A program made the translations under genes and the position numbers. Positions 17,905-26,891 of a stretch of 43,245 nucleotides of DNA are shown in pieces; position 1 is the stretch's first letter, and every line of letters begins with the position of its first letter. The stretch comes from Candidatus Daviesbacteria bacterium (GTDB lineage Bacteria; Patescibacteriota; Microgenomatia; Daviesbacterales; UBA10151). The stretch spans positions 1-43,245 of the forward strand of contig JACPZA010000002.1 in NCBI GenBank assembly GCA_016195715.1. Direction: 5' to 3'. The notes below the pieces were generated by a model that saw only the letters and a program-made list of their open reading frames with translations, made no database searches and was not told where the DNA came from.

Positions 17905-19573
17905 ATCTTGTAATAATTAATAAAGTTATTAAGGAAATTAACGAAAGCATATTGGAAGTTTGTCTAATTGATGTATCTTTAAATTGACCAACAACTTGAT
18001 AATTACCAGGAACTAAGTCTAATCTAATTCTTCCTAAAAGATTTTGATGACTATGGGGATATAATTTTTGATTTACAAAGGTTTGCCAATTTGGAAATTC
18101 AAAAACTGGCACTTCAATATTCGCTTTATCAAAAACATTAACATTAAATTTAAACTTATTAGAATAATTTAAAAAATTGCTAACTTCAGCCTTACCTGAA
18201 ATTACCAGTGGTAAGATTGGCGCTTTTTCTCTTGGTTCATAAGCGGTCTTTGGTAGATAATCATTAATAGCAGCTTTTTGCTGATCTTCAAATAATTTTC
18301 CAGAAAGTTTTTCCTGATCTGTCAAATTTGGATAAAAAGTTTCTGGCTTAAAAAAACTAAAATTTAATAAAATAGTCAAGCTTGATAATAAAATCGAACT
18401 AGCTAATTGCCATTTTTTATTTTTAAAAATTAGAATTAAATAGCCTCCAAGCAAACTTGATGAAAAAATTGTTAAAGCTAAAAACCTCCAAGGAAATTGA
18501 GTATACTGAAGCAGATCAATTTTTTCCCAGACAAATGCAGATTTATTATGCATCATAAATATTGATCCAATAAAAACAACAAACAAGAAAATTATTAATA
18601 TGAATTGATTTTTATTAAATAAATAGAGAAATTTATTAAATAATTTAATTAAAGAGATTGGTATTAAGATAATCCCTAATCCAACTAACCACCAATGCGG
18701 CCAACCAATTTGGAAAGAAATTGTATCATTTATCCCTGGAGTTGAGGCACCATATCCCCAAAATCTACTTATAAAGATTTGTTCAACTGTAACAAAATGG
18801 GCTCTAAAATTTAAATCCATAATTCGAAGTGAATCAGTATTAACTAAAGATTTTTCTACAAAAGCTGGAAGTATAAAAAAAGCTGATAATCCTATTCCTA
18901 AAACTAAACTTCCGAATATTAAGATTAGTGATTTATTTTTTTTCCCGAAAAATAATAACAAAAAGATATAGATAAACCAAACTGGAATAAAAAAAAGTGT
19001 CATGATATTATGAGTTGTTAAAAAAGCTGCAAGTGCTAAGGTATTTAACAAAAAATATTTTTTTGATTTTTCCTGAATTAATTTCAAACTAAAATAAAAA
19101 AGCAAAGGAGCTAGCGTAATAGAAAAACTTTCTGTCACATCTCCTCTAACGTATGCATCAAGTGCTTTATATGGAGCAAACATGTATAAGATACCAGCAA
19201 AAAATCCCCCAAACTTATTAGTTAATTCTTTTGCAAGTAAATACATAAAAACTCCACCAAAGGTTAAAGGTAAGAAAAAAAGTATTTTAGCCGATCCAAT
19301 ATATCCAAAAACAAAACTCAAAATTGCCCCCAAATAGTAAGGAAAAACTCCATAATAATTAAACAAAGGAAAACCATTTCCATATCCCATATCTGGCACC
19401 CATCGACAAGGTATTTGTAAATCAAAAATACATTTTCTCATTTCAAATATTCTCATTATTTGCAAGTCATCATGATGAGAAAAATACCCTGGTAAAAGTA
19501 ATGGCCAAATGATAAACAGTGAAAGAAACAGTAAAATTAAAATTGGCCAATCTTTAAGAAAAATTGCTTTCAT
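17876..19573 (-). CDS. PTPS-related multi-pass membrane protein, tandem copy 2
   Basis: This 565-residue protein is the middle of three tandem paralogs. After span 1 it has SHHDDLQIMRIFEMRKCI and IPCRWVPDMGYGNGFPLFNYY, with two cysteines eight residues apart. YKALDAYVRGDVTESF, WGYGASTPGINDT, FVWEKIDLLQYTQFPWRF and a soluble C-terminal domain (FPNWQTFVNQK, VPGNYQVVG) follow, and a last span ends at a TAG stop. The domain order equals that of its neighbours. The likely role is an extracytoplasmic sugar transferase or related envelope-glycan enzyme, by analogy with GT-C proteins. Its ATG lies inside the upstream gene's 3' end (20 nt overlap) and its own 3' end overlaps the next gene by 29 nt, so the three are probably translationally coupled. 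Confidence 0.72.
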   Translation of the reverse strand: MKAIFLKDWPILILLFLSLFIIWPLLLPGYFSHHDDLQIMRIFEMRKCIFDLQIPCRWVPDMGYGNGFPLFNYYGVFPYYLGAILSFVFGYIGSAKILFFLPLTFGGVFMYLLAKELTNKFGGFFAGILYMFAPYKALDAYVRGDVTESFSITLAPLLFYFSLKLIQEKSKKYFLLNTLALAAFLTTHNIMTLFFIPVWFIYIFLLLFFGKKNKSLILIFGSLVLGIGLSAFFILPAFVEKSLVNTDSLRIMDLNFRAHFVTVEQIFISRFWGYGASTPGINDTISFQIGWPHWWLVGLGIILIPISLIKLFNKFLYLFNKNQFILIIFLFVVFIGSIFMMHNKSAFVWEKIDLLQYTQFPWRFLALTIFSSSLLGGYLILIFKNKKWQLASSILLSSLTILLNFSFFKPETFYPNLTDQEKLSGKLFEDQQKAAINDYLPKTAYEPREKAPILPLVISGKAEVSNFLNYSNKFKFNVNVFDKANIEVPVFEFPNWQTFVNQKLYPHSHQNLLGRIRLDLVPGNYQVVGQFKDTSIRQTSNMLSLISLITLLIITRYGKNKLFNS

Positions 19574-21275
19574 ATCTTTTTGAATAAATAAATAGTTTAA
19601 TAATTATTATCAAGCTTAAAATTGTTAATAGATCTCCAATTGTTCTAACTGGAGTATTTGTTAACTCAGCTTTAATTATATGTGTTCCAGTAGAAACATT
19701 AAAATTAATTAGTCCTAAACAAAATTCTTCATTTCGACAATCGCTATGATTATGAACTACTAAATCATTATCAACTGTTACTTTCATACCAGGAAAATCA
19801 AACAGAGGCAACCTTAAGTTTGCAGGTTGGCTAACCACTAGCTTACCAATTTGATAATCACTTCCTTTTTTATAGCTTAAAAATTGAGCTTGTCCACTCA
19901 TTATCTCAGGAAAATCTGGAGCTTGGTGAATTGGTGGTAATTTAGCGTATATTGGTAAGTAATCAAAAATACTAATAGTTAGCTGTTTCTGCCAGGATAT
20001 TCCAGAAAATTTATCTTGATCTGTAATGTTTAACCATTTTTGTGGAGCAAAAAAACTTCCATAAAGTACAAAAGCTACTACAACTGCACCAATACCCAAT
20101 ATTTGACCCAAATTAAATTTTTTTAAAAAAGCTAGCTTAATTTTTTCTAAATAATAAATAGTAATCGCAGACATAGTTGAAAGTAAAAAAATTGAAACAG
20201 CTAAAAATCTCCAAGGAAATTGCAAATATGCAAAGAAGGGTAACTTATCCCAAATAAAACTAGATTTTTGGTGCATTAAAAACAAAACTAAAAGACCAGA
20301 AAAAAATAAGATAAAATTTACATTAGCAAGTTTTTTATTTTCTTTATATTTTAGTATTGATAAGATTACTCCAAAAAAAGCTACTACCCATTGGACTTGT
20401 CCTGTACTTAAAGATAAATCGTCATTTGGACCAAGATATGACGATCCATAACCCCAATGATTAGAAATAAAAAGCTGATTTAAATCTACAAAATGCTGCC
20501 TATAATCAAAGTACCCACCTAAAAGAGTTTCTAGGTGTGCATATGGTCTTTCAACTAAAACTGGTACTGTAAAAAAAGCCGCCAAACCAAGTCCAAGCAA
20601 TCCGCTTAAAAAAACTTTTGGTAAAACAGACCATTTTTTTTCTATGACAATCCAAGTTAATGCCCAAATTCCAGCAACTGGTAAAAAAATCATAGACATT
20701 AAATTATGGGTAATTAAAAGTAATCCTAAAGAAATAGCTAAAAATGCTAAATATTTAATTTTGGAAGTTTTAATTAATTTATATAAACTCCAAAAAATTA
20801 ATGGAAAAAAAACTAAAGACCAAAACTCACTCATGGCCCCCCTAACATAAACTTCAACTGCTTTATAGGGAATATACGTATAAAGTAACGCTCCGATTAA
20901 ACTGCTAAATTTTCCTAAGAAGGAGTTTAAAAAAATAAACATTGCTAATGCCGATAAGACAAAACCTGACACAAAAAGTAATTTAACTGCATCAATAAAT
21001 TGAAAGCCTAACAAGTGAAACACCTCACCTAAATAATAAGTACTTGGCGGATAATAAAGAAATTGTGGATAACCATACTGGTAACCTGCATCAGGAATCC
21101 AGCGACATGGAATCTGCAAATCTTGAATGCACTTATCCATTTGCTGAATCCTAAAAGCTTGCAAATCATCTTGCATTGGAAAAAAACCTGGCCTAATAAT
21201 TTTAAAAAAAGTAGGGATAGTTAATAAAATTAAAATCCAAATATAAATATTTTTTTTAAGAAAATTTTTTAACAT
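19554..21275 (-). CDS. PTPS-related multi-pass membrane protein, tandem copy 1
   Basis: The frame is open from 21371, but I place the start at the ATG at 21275 (MLKNFLKKNIYIWIL). This gives 573 residues, equal to its paralogs, puts the first span at the N-terminus, and leaves 7 nt after the upstream stop instead of an 89-nt overlap. Conserved blocks are MQDDLQAFRIQQMDKCI, IPCRWIPDAGYQYGYPQF, YKAVEVYVRGAMSEFW, WGYGSSYLGPNDD and FAYLQFPWRFL. The C-terminal soluble domain has FDFPGMKVTVDND and a second Cys pair (DCRNEEFC). It belongs to the PTPS_related family. An extracytoplasmic glycan role is inferred from its place among GT-C genes. Confidence 0.72.
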   Translation of the reverse strand: MLKNFLKKNIYIWILILLTIPTFFKIIRPGFFPMQDDLQAFRIQQMDKCIQDLQIPCRWIPDAGYQYGYPQFLYYPPSTYYLGEVFHLLGFQFIDAVKLLFVSGFVLSALAMFIFLNSFLGKFSSLIGALLYTYIPYKAVEVYVRGAMSEFWSLVFFPLIFWSLYKLIKTSKIKYLAFLAISLGLLLITHNLMSMIFLPVAGIWALTWIVIEKKWSVLPKVFLSGLLGLGLAAFFTVPVLVERPYAHLETLLGGYFDYRQHFVDLNQLFISNHWGYGSSYLGPNDDLSLSTGQVQWVVAFFGVILSILKYKENKKLANVNFILFFSGLLVLFLMHQKSSFIWDKLPFFAYLQFPWRFLAVSIFLLSTMSAITIYYLEKIKLAFLKKFNLGQILGIGAVVVAFVLYGSFFAPQKWLNITDQDKFSGISWQKQLTISIFDYLPIYAKLPPIHQAPDFPEIMSGQAQFLSYKKGSDYQIGKLVVSQPANLRLPLFDFPGMKVTVDNDLVVHNHSDCRNEEFCLGLINFNVSTGTHIIKAELTNTPVRTIGDLLTILSLIIIIKLFIYSKRYESNFS

Positions 21276-21282
21276 TAAAAAT

Positions 21283-22818
21283 TTATTTATGAATTTTTGG
21301 TGTAGGTGATGATTCAATAGTTGGTGAGACTTTAAAAAGCAGCATTGCATCCGGTGGAATACTATTTCCAACCGCCTTAGGAAACTCCATAATTTTAGTT
21401 AATCCTTCTTCGATTGATGGATATCTGGACTTATTTGCGACAAAAAATGTTGGATGAGAATTGGCGGCACTTCGCAGTTCAGCTGAAACTGTAGCTTTAC
21501 CCGGCACAATACTCACTTGTCTATTTTTATCTAAATAGATTTGCAAACCATCTGGAAGTGTACCAAAACTTCCTTCTGTCCCAACTACAATTGGAGATTT
21601 CTTAGATTCAAGATCAAGGAAGCTGGCAATTTGTTTTAAGCCATACCCTGCTGTCCAATCCTCTAAATAACCTCTCCTTTCTTCACGAGGAAGATTAGCT
21701 TGTGAAGGATCAATAAGCAAATAATAATCAAAAACGAGTGGTTGAATCATTAGAATAACAACTGCAGATAAGCTTAAAAACCACTTATTTCTAAAGCTTA
21801 ATAGCTCGGATAAAAACCAACCAGCTAAAATAAGTAATGGCGGAAATGAAAAAAGAATATATCGAGCAGTAAACGTTCTTAAAAGTGCCATTTGAATAAT
21901 TAATGGGATCAGAGACCAAAAAAGTATTACCAGTGCTAACCTATTTTTTTTATAAATTGACCAAAAAATTCCTCCTAAACTTAAAAATAAAATAGGTAAA
22001 GTGAGTATTTTTGGTAACCAATCTAGCAAGTCATGAAAGTGGGGTATGAAAGGATCAAGTGGTCGATAAAGTAAAATCGTTGGAGAAAAAACATAATCTT
22101 GATTTCTACTATTTAAATTACTAAACCCTGGCCCGAGTCTTAAAACATTATAAATCACCATGGTAATCACAAAAACAATTATCCACAAGCCCAAAATTTT
22201 AGCTAACCTTTTAGGGCGGTCTCTACTTGAAAAATCAAAGATAAGCAAGCTAGTAGGTAAATTTATCAGATTAAAAAATCCCGGAGGTTTTGTGAGCAAA
22301 CTCCCTCCCATTATGTAACCCAAAAACATAGCCAAATCAATTCTTTGATATTTAATTAATTCTAAACTTAAAATTAACGCCCACATAGAAAAGGCTGAAA
22401 GAAGTGAATCAACTAAGGCCATTCTGTCAAAAAAAACAATCATAGGTGCAATAACTAAAATAAATCCAACAAGTAAGGCTACTGAGCGATTAAAATGTCT
22501 CCAAGCTAAATAAACCCCCCCAAAAAAAGTTAGAAAGCCAGAAAAAACAGATAACATTCTTCCAGCTAAAAGTGGGTCAGAAAAAATCTTAAAAAGTGGA
22601 ATCATCACCCACATAAAAAGAGGAGTTTTTCCATCTGATAGAGGTAAAAATCGTAAAGTAGACTCAGCTCGCATAACCTGAGCCCATCTAATATAGATTG
22701 CCTCATCTGCAAAAATTGGTTGAAGAGTTAAATTTGGCAATCTTATTAGAAAATATAAAATTCCTAAACTTATTAATCCTAGTAGATAAAATTTGTTTTT
22801 AAGGATGAAATTCATCAT
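21283..22818 (-). CDS. ArnT/PMT-type GT-C glycosyltransferase (GT39/GT83-like)
   Basis: This 511-residue protein has about eleven spans. The first loop has QPIFADEAIYIRWAQVM with the catalytic-type D-E pair near residues 38-39, then SDGKTPLFMWVMIPLF, and DRMALVDSLLSAFSMWALILS around 130-150. This succession is the standard signature of PMT_2/ArnT enzymes, which use dolichyl- or undecaprenyl-phosphate sugars. A long soluble C-terminal tail contains FGTLPDGLQIYLDKN. Two ATGs are adjacent at the start (22818 and 22815). A TATAAT lies 6 nt upstream, so this gene may also be transcribed from its own promoter inside the operon. The downstream gene starts 7 nt after its stop. Confidence 0.85.
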   Translation of the reverse strand: MMNFILKNKFYLLGLISLGILYFLIRLPNLTLQPIFADEAIYIRWAQVMRAESTLRFLPLSDGKTPLFMWVMIPLFKIFSDPLLAGRMLSVFSGFLTFFGGVYLAWRHFNRSVALLVGFILVIAPMIVFFDRMALVDSLLSAFSMWALILSLELIKYQRIDLAMFLGYIMGGSLLTKPPGFFNLINLPTSLLIFDFSSRDRPKRLAKILGLWIIVFVITMVIYNVLRLGPGFSNLNSRNQDYVFSPTILLYRPLDPFIPHFHDLLDWLPKILTLPILFLSLGGIFWSIYKKNRLALVILFWSLIPLIIQMALLRTFTARYILFSFPPLLILAGWFLSELLSFRNKWFLSLSAVVILMIQPLVFDYYLLIDPSQANLPREERRGYLEDWTAGYGLKQIASFLDLESKKSPIVVGTEGSFGTLPDGLQIYLDKNRQVSIVPGKATVSAELRSAANSHPTFFVANKSRYPSIEEGLTKIMEFPKAVGNSIPPDAMLLFKVSPTIESSPTPKIHK

Positions 22819-22824
22819 TTAAAT

Positions 22825-22830
22825 ATTATA
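22825..22830 (-). promoter_or_regulatory. Candidate internal -10 box, predicted leaderless
   Basis: In the 27-nt gap between the LytR_C gene and the ArnT-like gene, the minus strand reads TATAAT followed by six bases and then ATG ATG. The perfect hexamer and the 6-nt distance match other unit-opening genes in the window. No TGn extension and no clear -35 are visible, so this could be chance in AT-rich DNA. Confidence 0.45.
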
Positions 22831-22845
22831 TCTTTTTATTGGTAT

Positions 22846-23943
22846 TTATTTATAAAGTTCAATTAGAATATCCCTAGAATCTGAATTATTATTTTGACTT
22901 ACTATATCAGGATAATTTTTTTGCAAGTTAAGTTGAACTTCTTTTTTAATATCATCTGAAACTTTGCCGGAAAAACTAATTAAAGAAGCTTGGTTTTGAA
23001 AGAGAGTATTTCCAGTTTCAATATTTTTATAACCTAAATTCTCTAATATTGTTTTAATTTGGGCAGCTTTGCCAGTGACTCCTGAACCGTTTAAAATTTT
23101 AATTGTTAGATCTTGTTTAGCAACTTCTAACTTTGGACTGGCTGATTGAGAGGCTTGAGGGATAGTCAAAGTTTGTTTATTCGAGTTTGATTTATTAGAT
23201 ATAAAATTACTCAACGAAAAATGCAATTTAATTAAAACGACTATTGTTATAGATGCGATCAATAAAACTAATATACTAATTAGAATTAAAGTAATTAAAC
23301 TACTTTTGGGATTATTTTTAAGATCTACTTCTTTATCTTCAAACCCAACATCAAATTCTTCAGCTTTTAAAAAGTCAACTAATTCTAGTGCTTTTTTAGA
23401 ATCTAATACTTGCACAATGTTTTCTTTGGTTAAAGATTCATTTTTAATATTGTCAAATATATTAATTGGTACTATGGCTTCAATATACCAATTAAAGTTC
23501 TCAAAAACTCTTTTGACACTTAAATAAAGAGTTTTATTACTGGCTAAAAAATGTATTTTCTGTTCTGATTTAATCTGCAAACAATCTAAGTCCTTAAGTT
23601 TAACAGGAAGATTTTTTAAAAAATTAATTTTCTCTTTATTGATATCTAACAAAGAATCCAAAATAAATTCTTTATGAAAAACTAAAGAATCTGATAAGGT
23701 TAAAATTGCATTTTGAGCTGGTAAATCTACTTTGGCTATAAAATTTGCAATTAATTCATCAAATAACTCTTTATTAATAATTTGCTTATTTGAAAAGATT
23801 TGATTTGAAAAGCTGACTCTTTCATCTCCTTCATAATCGATATGATAAAGAATTAATCCTTGTTCACTAAATAATAAAACTACCTTTGTTTGATTATTAA
23901 ACATCTTAAATTTAAGATAATTAGTATTTTTTTTGCCAATCAT
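22846..23943 (-). CDS. Single-span protein with C-terminal LytR_C domain
   Basis: This is a 365-residue protein. Residues 1 to about 210 are soluble and cytoplasmic. One span lies at about 214-240 (SSLITLILISILVLLIASITI), then a Ser/Gln/Pro-rich linker. Residues about 278-365 start LTIKILNGSGVTGKAAQI, which is the LytR_C domain found behind LCP ligases and in wall-associated proteins. No LCP catalytic domain is present. The N-terminal part (ILTLSDSLVFHKEF, and WYIEAIVPINIFD) faintly recalls one half of PilM/actin-like proteins; I would not rely on that. It starts 23 nt inside the upstream GT2; an in-frame ATG at 23904 would remove the overlap, and neither has a Shine-Dalgarno. Sitting among glycan genes, it may link glycan assembly to the cell wall. 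Confidence 0.6.
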   Translation of the reverse strand: MIGKKNTNYLKFKMFNNQTKVVLLFSEQGLILYHIDYEGDERVSFSNQIFSNKQIINKELFDELIANFIAKVDLPAQNAILTLSDSLVFHKEFILDSLLDINKEKINFLKNLPVKLKDLDCLQIKSEQKIHFLASNKTLYLSVKRVFENFNWYIEAIVPINIFDNIKNESLTKENIVQVLDSKKALELVDFLKAEEFDVGFEDKEVDLKNNPKSSLITLILISILVLLIASITIVVLIKLHFSLSNFISNKSNSNKQTLTIPQASQSASPKLEVAKQDLTIKILNGSGVTGKAAQIKTILENLGYKNIETGNTLFQNQASLISFSGKVSDDIKKEVQLNLQKNYPDIVSQNNNSDSRDILIELYK

Positions 23944-24664
23944 TAAGTCTAATTCTTAAAATATCTTTTATCGCTTCTATAGAATCTTTAATTATTTGAA
24001 CTCTTTCAGTTCCAACATGATGCCAATCAACAACCACTTCAGCAATTTTTAAATTCTTTTTCTTAGCTAGAAATAACACCTCAACATCAAATCCAGCATT
24101 TACTGCTGCCCCAGATTCTTTAACTTTTTTCCAATGGATCGACAAAGTTGGAAAAATTTCTTGAATAGCTTGGTTTGTAAAAGCCTTAAATCCACACTGA
24201 GTATCAATATATGGTAAACCTAAAACAATATTACGAATACTGGCAAAGCAATAAGCTGCAATTTTCCGAACTAGAGGAGCACCTTTGCGTCCTTGTCTAG
24301 AACCAATTACAATATCAAATCCCTCAGCAAATTTTTCCCAAAATTTTTCCACTTCTTGTAAGGGGGTTGCTTGATCCATATCAGTAAACAAAACCACTTT
24401 ACCTTTTGCCATGAGTAATCCTGACATCACGGCGATAGCTTTACCACCATGAGAATTTTTGATTAATTTAAAGTCTTTTTTATTTTTAATTTTTCTGTCA
24501 ATCAGTGAAACTGTATCATCAGTTGAACCATCATCGACTATTAATACTTCGAAGTTATATTTTTGCTTTGTTAAGTAACCTTCTACTTCATCCAAACTAC
24601 CTCTCTGGATATTAACCGATTCATTATATGCAGGTATAACAACAGATAATTTTAAATTATTCAT
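23921..24664 (-). CDS. GT2 polyprenyl-phosphate sugar synthase (DPM1/ALG5-like)
   Basis: This is a 247-residue cytoplasmic GT-A enzyme. It has VVIPAYNESVNI at residues 8-19, VLIVDDGSTDDT near 40-51, NSHGGKAIAVMSGL near 69-82, DMDQATPLQEV near 95-105 with the DXD motif, and IGSRQGRKGAP. The block LPYIDTQCGFKAF is typical of dolichyl-phosphate beta-glucosyltransferase and mannose synthase relatives. There is no C-terminal membrane segment. The family makes a polyprenyl-phosphate hexose, the donor that GT-C enzymes need, and seven GT-C-type membrane genes lie in the same operon. Whether the sugar is glucose or mannose cannot be read here. It follows the 24670 gene by 5 nt. Confidence 0.85.
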   Translation of the reverse strand: MNNLKLSVVIPAYNESVNIQRGSLDEVEGYLTKQKYNFEVLIVDDGSTDDTVSLIDRKIKNKKDFKLIKNSHGGKAIAVMSGLLMAKGKVVLFTDMDQATPLQEVEKFWEKFAEGFDIVIGSRQGRKGAPLVRKIAAYCFASIRNIVLGLPYIDTQCGFKAFTNQAIQEIFPTLSIHWKKVKESGAAVNAGFDVEVLFLAKKKNLKIAEVVVDWHHVGTERVQIIKDSIEAIKDILRIRLNDWQKKY

Positions 24665-24669
24665 AAAAT

Positions 24670-26190
24670 TTAGGGTTTACCTCCAGGATTAGCTACTAAT
24701 TTAAAAACTTTTACACCCAAAACTGAAGTCTCGTCTGCAATTTTAGCAAGTCCAAATCCAGCGATTTCATATTTTGGATTATTAATTGGTTTACAAACTG
24801 GATCTTCACAAACTACAAATAGCTGGTCAGTTATCTCAACTGGAACAACGGCAGGTTTGTGATTATATTGCTCAAAATAAAATTGATAAGCTGCATCATA
24901 ATTATGCCCAGAAATTAGAGCAAAGTTAAATGGTTTGTTTTGAGATTCAGAAATTACATATTTAGCAATTTCTTGAGTTCGCTGAAGCTGATTATTAGGT
25001 GGAGTAAATAAAGGATTTTTGGGGATATTTACTAGCATAAGTATTAATAAAATAATTATCATGGCGACAAATTGAAAACTTTTTTGAAAAAAATTAATCG
25101 ATGCTCCAAGCAATATAAAAGAGACTGGATTTAAAAATCCTAAGTAATGATCATAAATAGAATCTCTATAAAATGCTAAACCTAAAATTCCCAGTATTAA
25201 CCAAACAGCTATTGTAAGTATCGGCCAAGATATTGGTTGGTGATTAATTTTTCGCCGTAAAGCATGAATTAAAGGTAGGGCAATCAGAATTGAGAAAATC
25301 AAAGAAATTATTAAATTTTCGCCTGCTAAATATCTAGAAATTAAATTATATTGATAGATTGGAAAAACTCTTATTAAGGTTGCAAGGATATTAAATTGAA
25401 CCGGTGAGTTTTGTCCATGGATAATATTTAAAAATGCATGCAAGTTTAAAAAATTATATTTAAAATCAAAAATTAAAAGGGGTGACATTAAGAAAAAAAA
25501 TATTAAAATAGAAAAAATTAATCCTTTATATAAATTCTGATGTCTTTCTTTCTTGTTTTTTATTTTAATGGTATAGAAAAAAATAATTCCCAAAATTGGT
25601 ATGAGAAGTAAGGCTAAATAATGCATCTGAAGTGCAAAAGCTAAAGAAGCGCCAACTAATATGAGCCATAAAAAATTATTAGTTTGTTTTAAAAAATAAA
25701 GTCCTAATAAACAAAGTAAAGCAAAAAATGATTCAGGATTTGGGTTCCAAGATGATCTAGAATAAATTATAGTAACCGGAGAGATAGTATAGGCAACGGA
25801 TGCCACGACTGCAGCGTAAACTCCAAAAAATTTCCTAGTTAAAAAATAAATTAAAGCAATAGTTAAAACTCCAATCGTTGCTATCATTCCAGCAGCTGCC
25901 ACTGGATTTAACCAAAAAACAAGCATCGCCAAACTCATCATATAGTAATAAAGTGGTCCTAAATACATATTCCCAACTGAAGTTGGTGGACCAAGAAGGG
26001 GAAAATCATGTCTGACTAAAATTCGCTCAACCATTAAGGCATCTCGACCTTCATCGCCTAAAAAAGTCATGTATTGATCAAGTTTATAAAAGCGCAAAAA
26101 ACAAGCTAAAATTAAAATTAAAAAAATAAAAATTGATTCCTTGGGATGAGATTTAATCCAGTTTTTGAAATTGCTTAAAGAATTTTTCAT
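24670..26190 (-). CDS. Multi-pass GT-C (PMT/ArnT-like) glycosyltransferase
   Basis: This 506-residue protein has about eleven spans. The first extracytoplasmic loop has MTFLGDEGRDALMVERIL (about 35-52) with the acidic pair, then GPPTSVGNMYLGPLYYYMMS. FFGVYAAVVASVAYTISPVTIIYSRSSWNPNPESFF follows, a well-preserved family stretch. It pairs best with the 1687-3180 protein in this window. The expected reaction is sugar transfer from polyprenyl phosphate on the outer face. It overlaps the upstream polyprenyl-phosphate-sugar synthase by 4 nt (ATGA), so the enzyme that makes a lipid donor and one that may consume it are coupled. Confidence 0.82.
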   Translation of the reverse strand: MKNSLSNFKNWIKSHPKESIFIFLILILACFLRFYKLDQYMTFLGDEGRDALMVERILVRHDFPLLGPPTSVGNMYLGPLYYYMMSLAMLVFWLNPVAAAGMIATIGVLTIALIYFLTRKFFGVYAAVVASVAYTISPVTIIYSRSSWNPNPESFFALLCLLGLYFLKQTNNFLWLILVGASLAFALQMHYLALLLIPILGIIFFYTIKIKNKKERHQNLYKGLIFSILIFFFLMSPLLIFDFKYNFLNLHAFLNIIHGQNSPVQFNILATLIRVFPIYQYNLISRYLAGENLIISLIFSILIALPLIHALRRKINHQPISWPILTIAVWLILGILGLAFYRDSIYDHYLGFLNPVSFILLGASINFFQKSFQFVAMIIILLILMLVNIPKNPLFTPPNNQLQRTQEIAKYVISESQNKPFNFALISGHNYDAAYQFYFEQYNHKPAVVPVEITDQLFVVCEDPVCKPINNPKYEIAGFGLAKIADETSVLGVKVFKLVANPGGKP

Positions 26191-26885
26191 GTCAATTTAA
26201 GCCAAAGTTTAAAAAGGTCCAAAAAAGAATTAATAATAACTTTTAAACTTGAGCCAGTTGGGGTGCCGTATAATCTAGGATAGTGGTGAACACCAACTTG
26301 AACTATCTTAAAACCCATCTTTTGAGCATTTAAGGCGAGTTCTGGATTAATCATTGCCCCTCTTGAAGATTCTAATCTGGGAATGGTACTGAGAACTTTT
26401 TTGCTAACCATTTTAAATCCACAATCTACGTCTTGAAACCAGGTGGCAAAAAATAAAAAAATTAGAAATTTCCAGCCTTTAGCTAAAAGCAATCTAATCC
26501 GCGGATCATTTCTTTTAATTCTATATCCTAAAATTAAATCTGCCTCACTCGTTTTATCGATAAATTTATTCACTTCAGAAAAATCAAACTGACCATCTGA
26601 GTCAGTATAAACAATCCAGTCATATTTGCTTTGGTAAAAACCAGTTCTTAAAGCTGCTCCATATCCTCCATTCGGCTGATGGATGACTCTAATTTGAGGA
26701 TATTTTTTAGCCAGCTCGTCTGCTATTTTACCTGTACTGTCTTTGGACCCATCATCAATGATTAAAATTTCCCATTTTTTTAATCTTAAATTCTTAAGTA
26801 CTTTGATTGCTTTTTCCGTAGTCTGAGCAATATTTTCAGCTTCATTAAATGCGGGAAAAAATACCGAAAGATTTTGAACTAACAT
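26187..26885 (-). CDS. GT2 polyprenyl-phosphate sugar synthase (DPM1-like)
   Basis: This is a 232-residue GT-A enzyme: LSVFFPAFNEAENI at 6-19, ILIIDDGSKDST at about 40-51, NGGYGAALRTGFY, and the metal site DSDGQFD near 94-100. The later DVDCGFKMVSKKVL and ESSRGAMINPELALNAQKMGF blocks mark the DPM1-like polyprenyl-phosphate mannose/glucose synthase group. There is no transmembrane tail beyond a hydrophobic C-terminus. It is the first gene of the 14927-26885 operon, so lipid-donor synthesis leads the unit. Its ATG follows a TGTTAGCAT -10-like element by 6 nt. Only 22 bp separate it from the divergent gene at 26908. Confidence 0.86.
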   Translation of the reverse strand: MLVQNLSVFFPAFNEAENIAQTTEKAIKVLKNLRLKKWEILIIDDGSKDSTGKIADELAKKYPQIRVIHQPNGGYGAALRTGFYQSKYDWIVYTDSDGQFDFSEVNKFIDKTSEADLILGYRIKRNDPRIRLLLAKGWKFLIFLFFATWFQDVDCGFKMVSKKVLSTIPRLESSRGAMINPELALNAQKMGFKIVQVGVHHYPRLYGTPTGSSLKVIINSFLDLFKLWLKLT

Positions 26886-26891
26886 TCTAAT

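Noticed and set aside
21276-21371. N-terminal extension of the 19554 gene (32 extra codons).
   Set aside because: It overlaps the upstream ArnT-like gene by 89 nt, carries His/Gln-rich sequence unlike the paralogs, and an ATG at 21275 gives the family length and a membrane span at the N-terminus.
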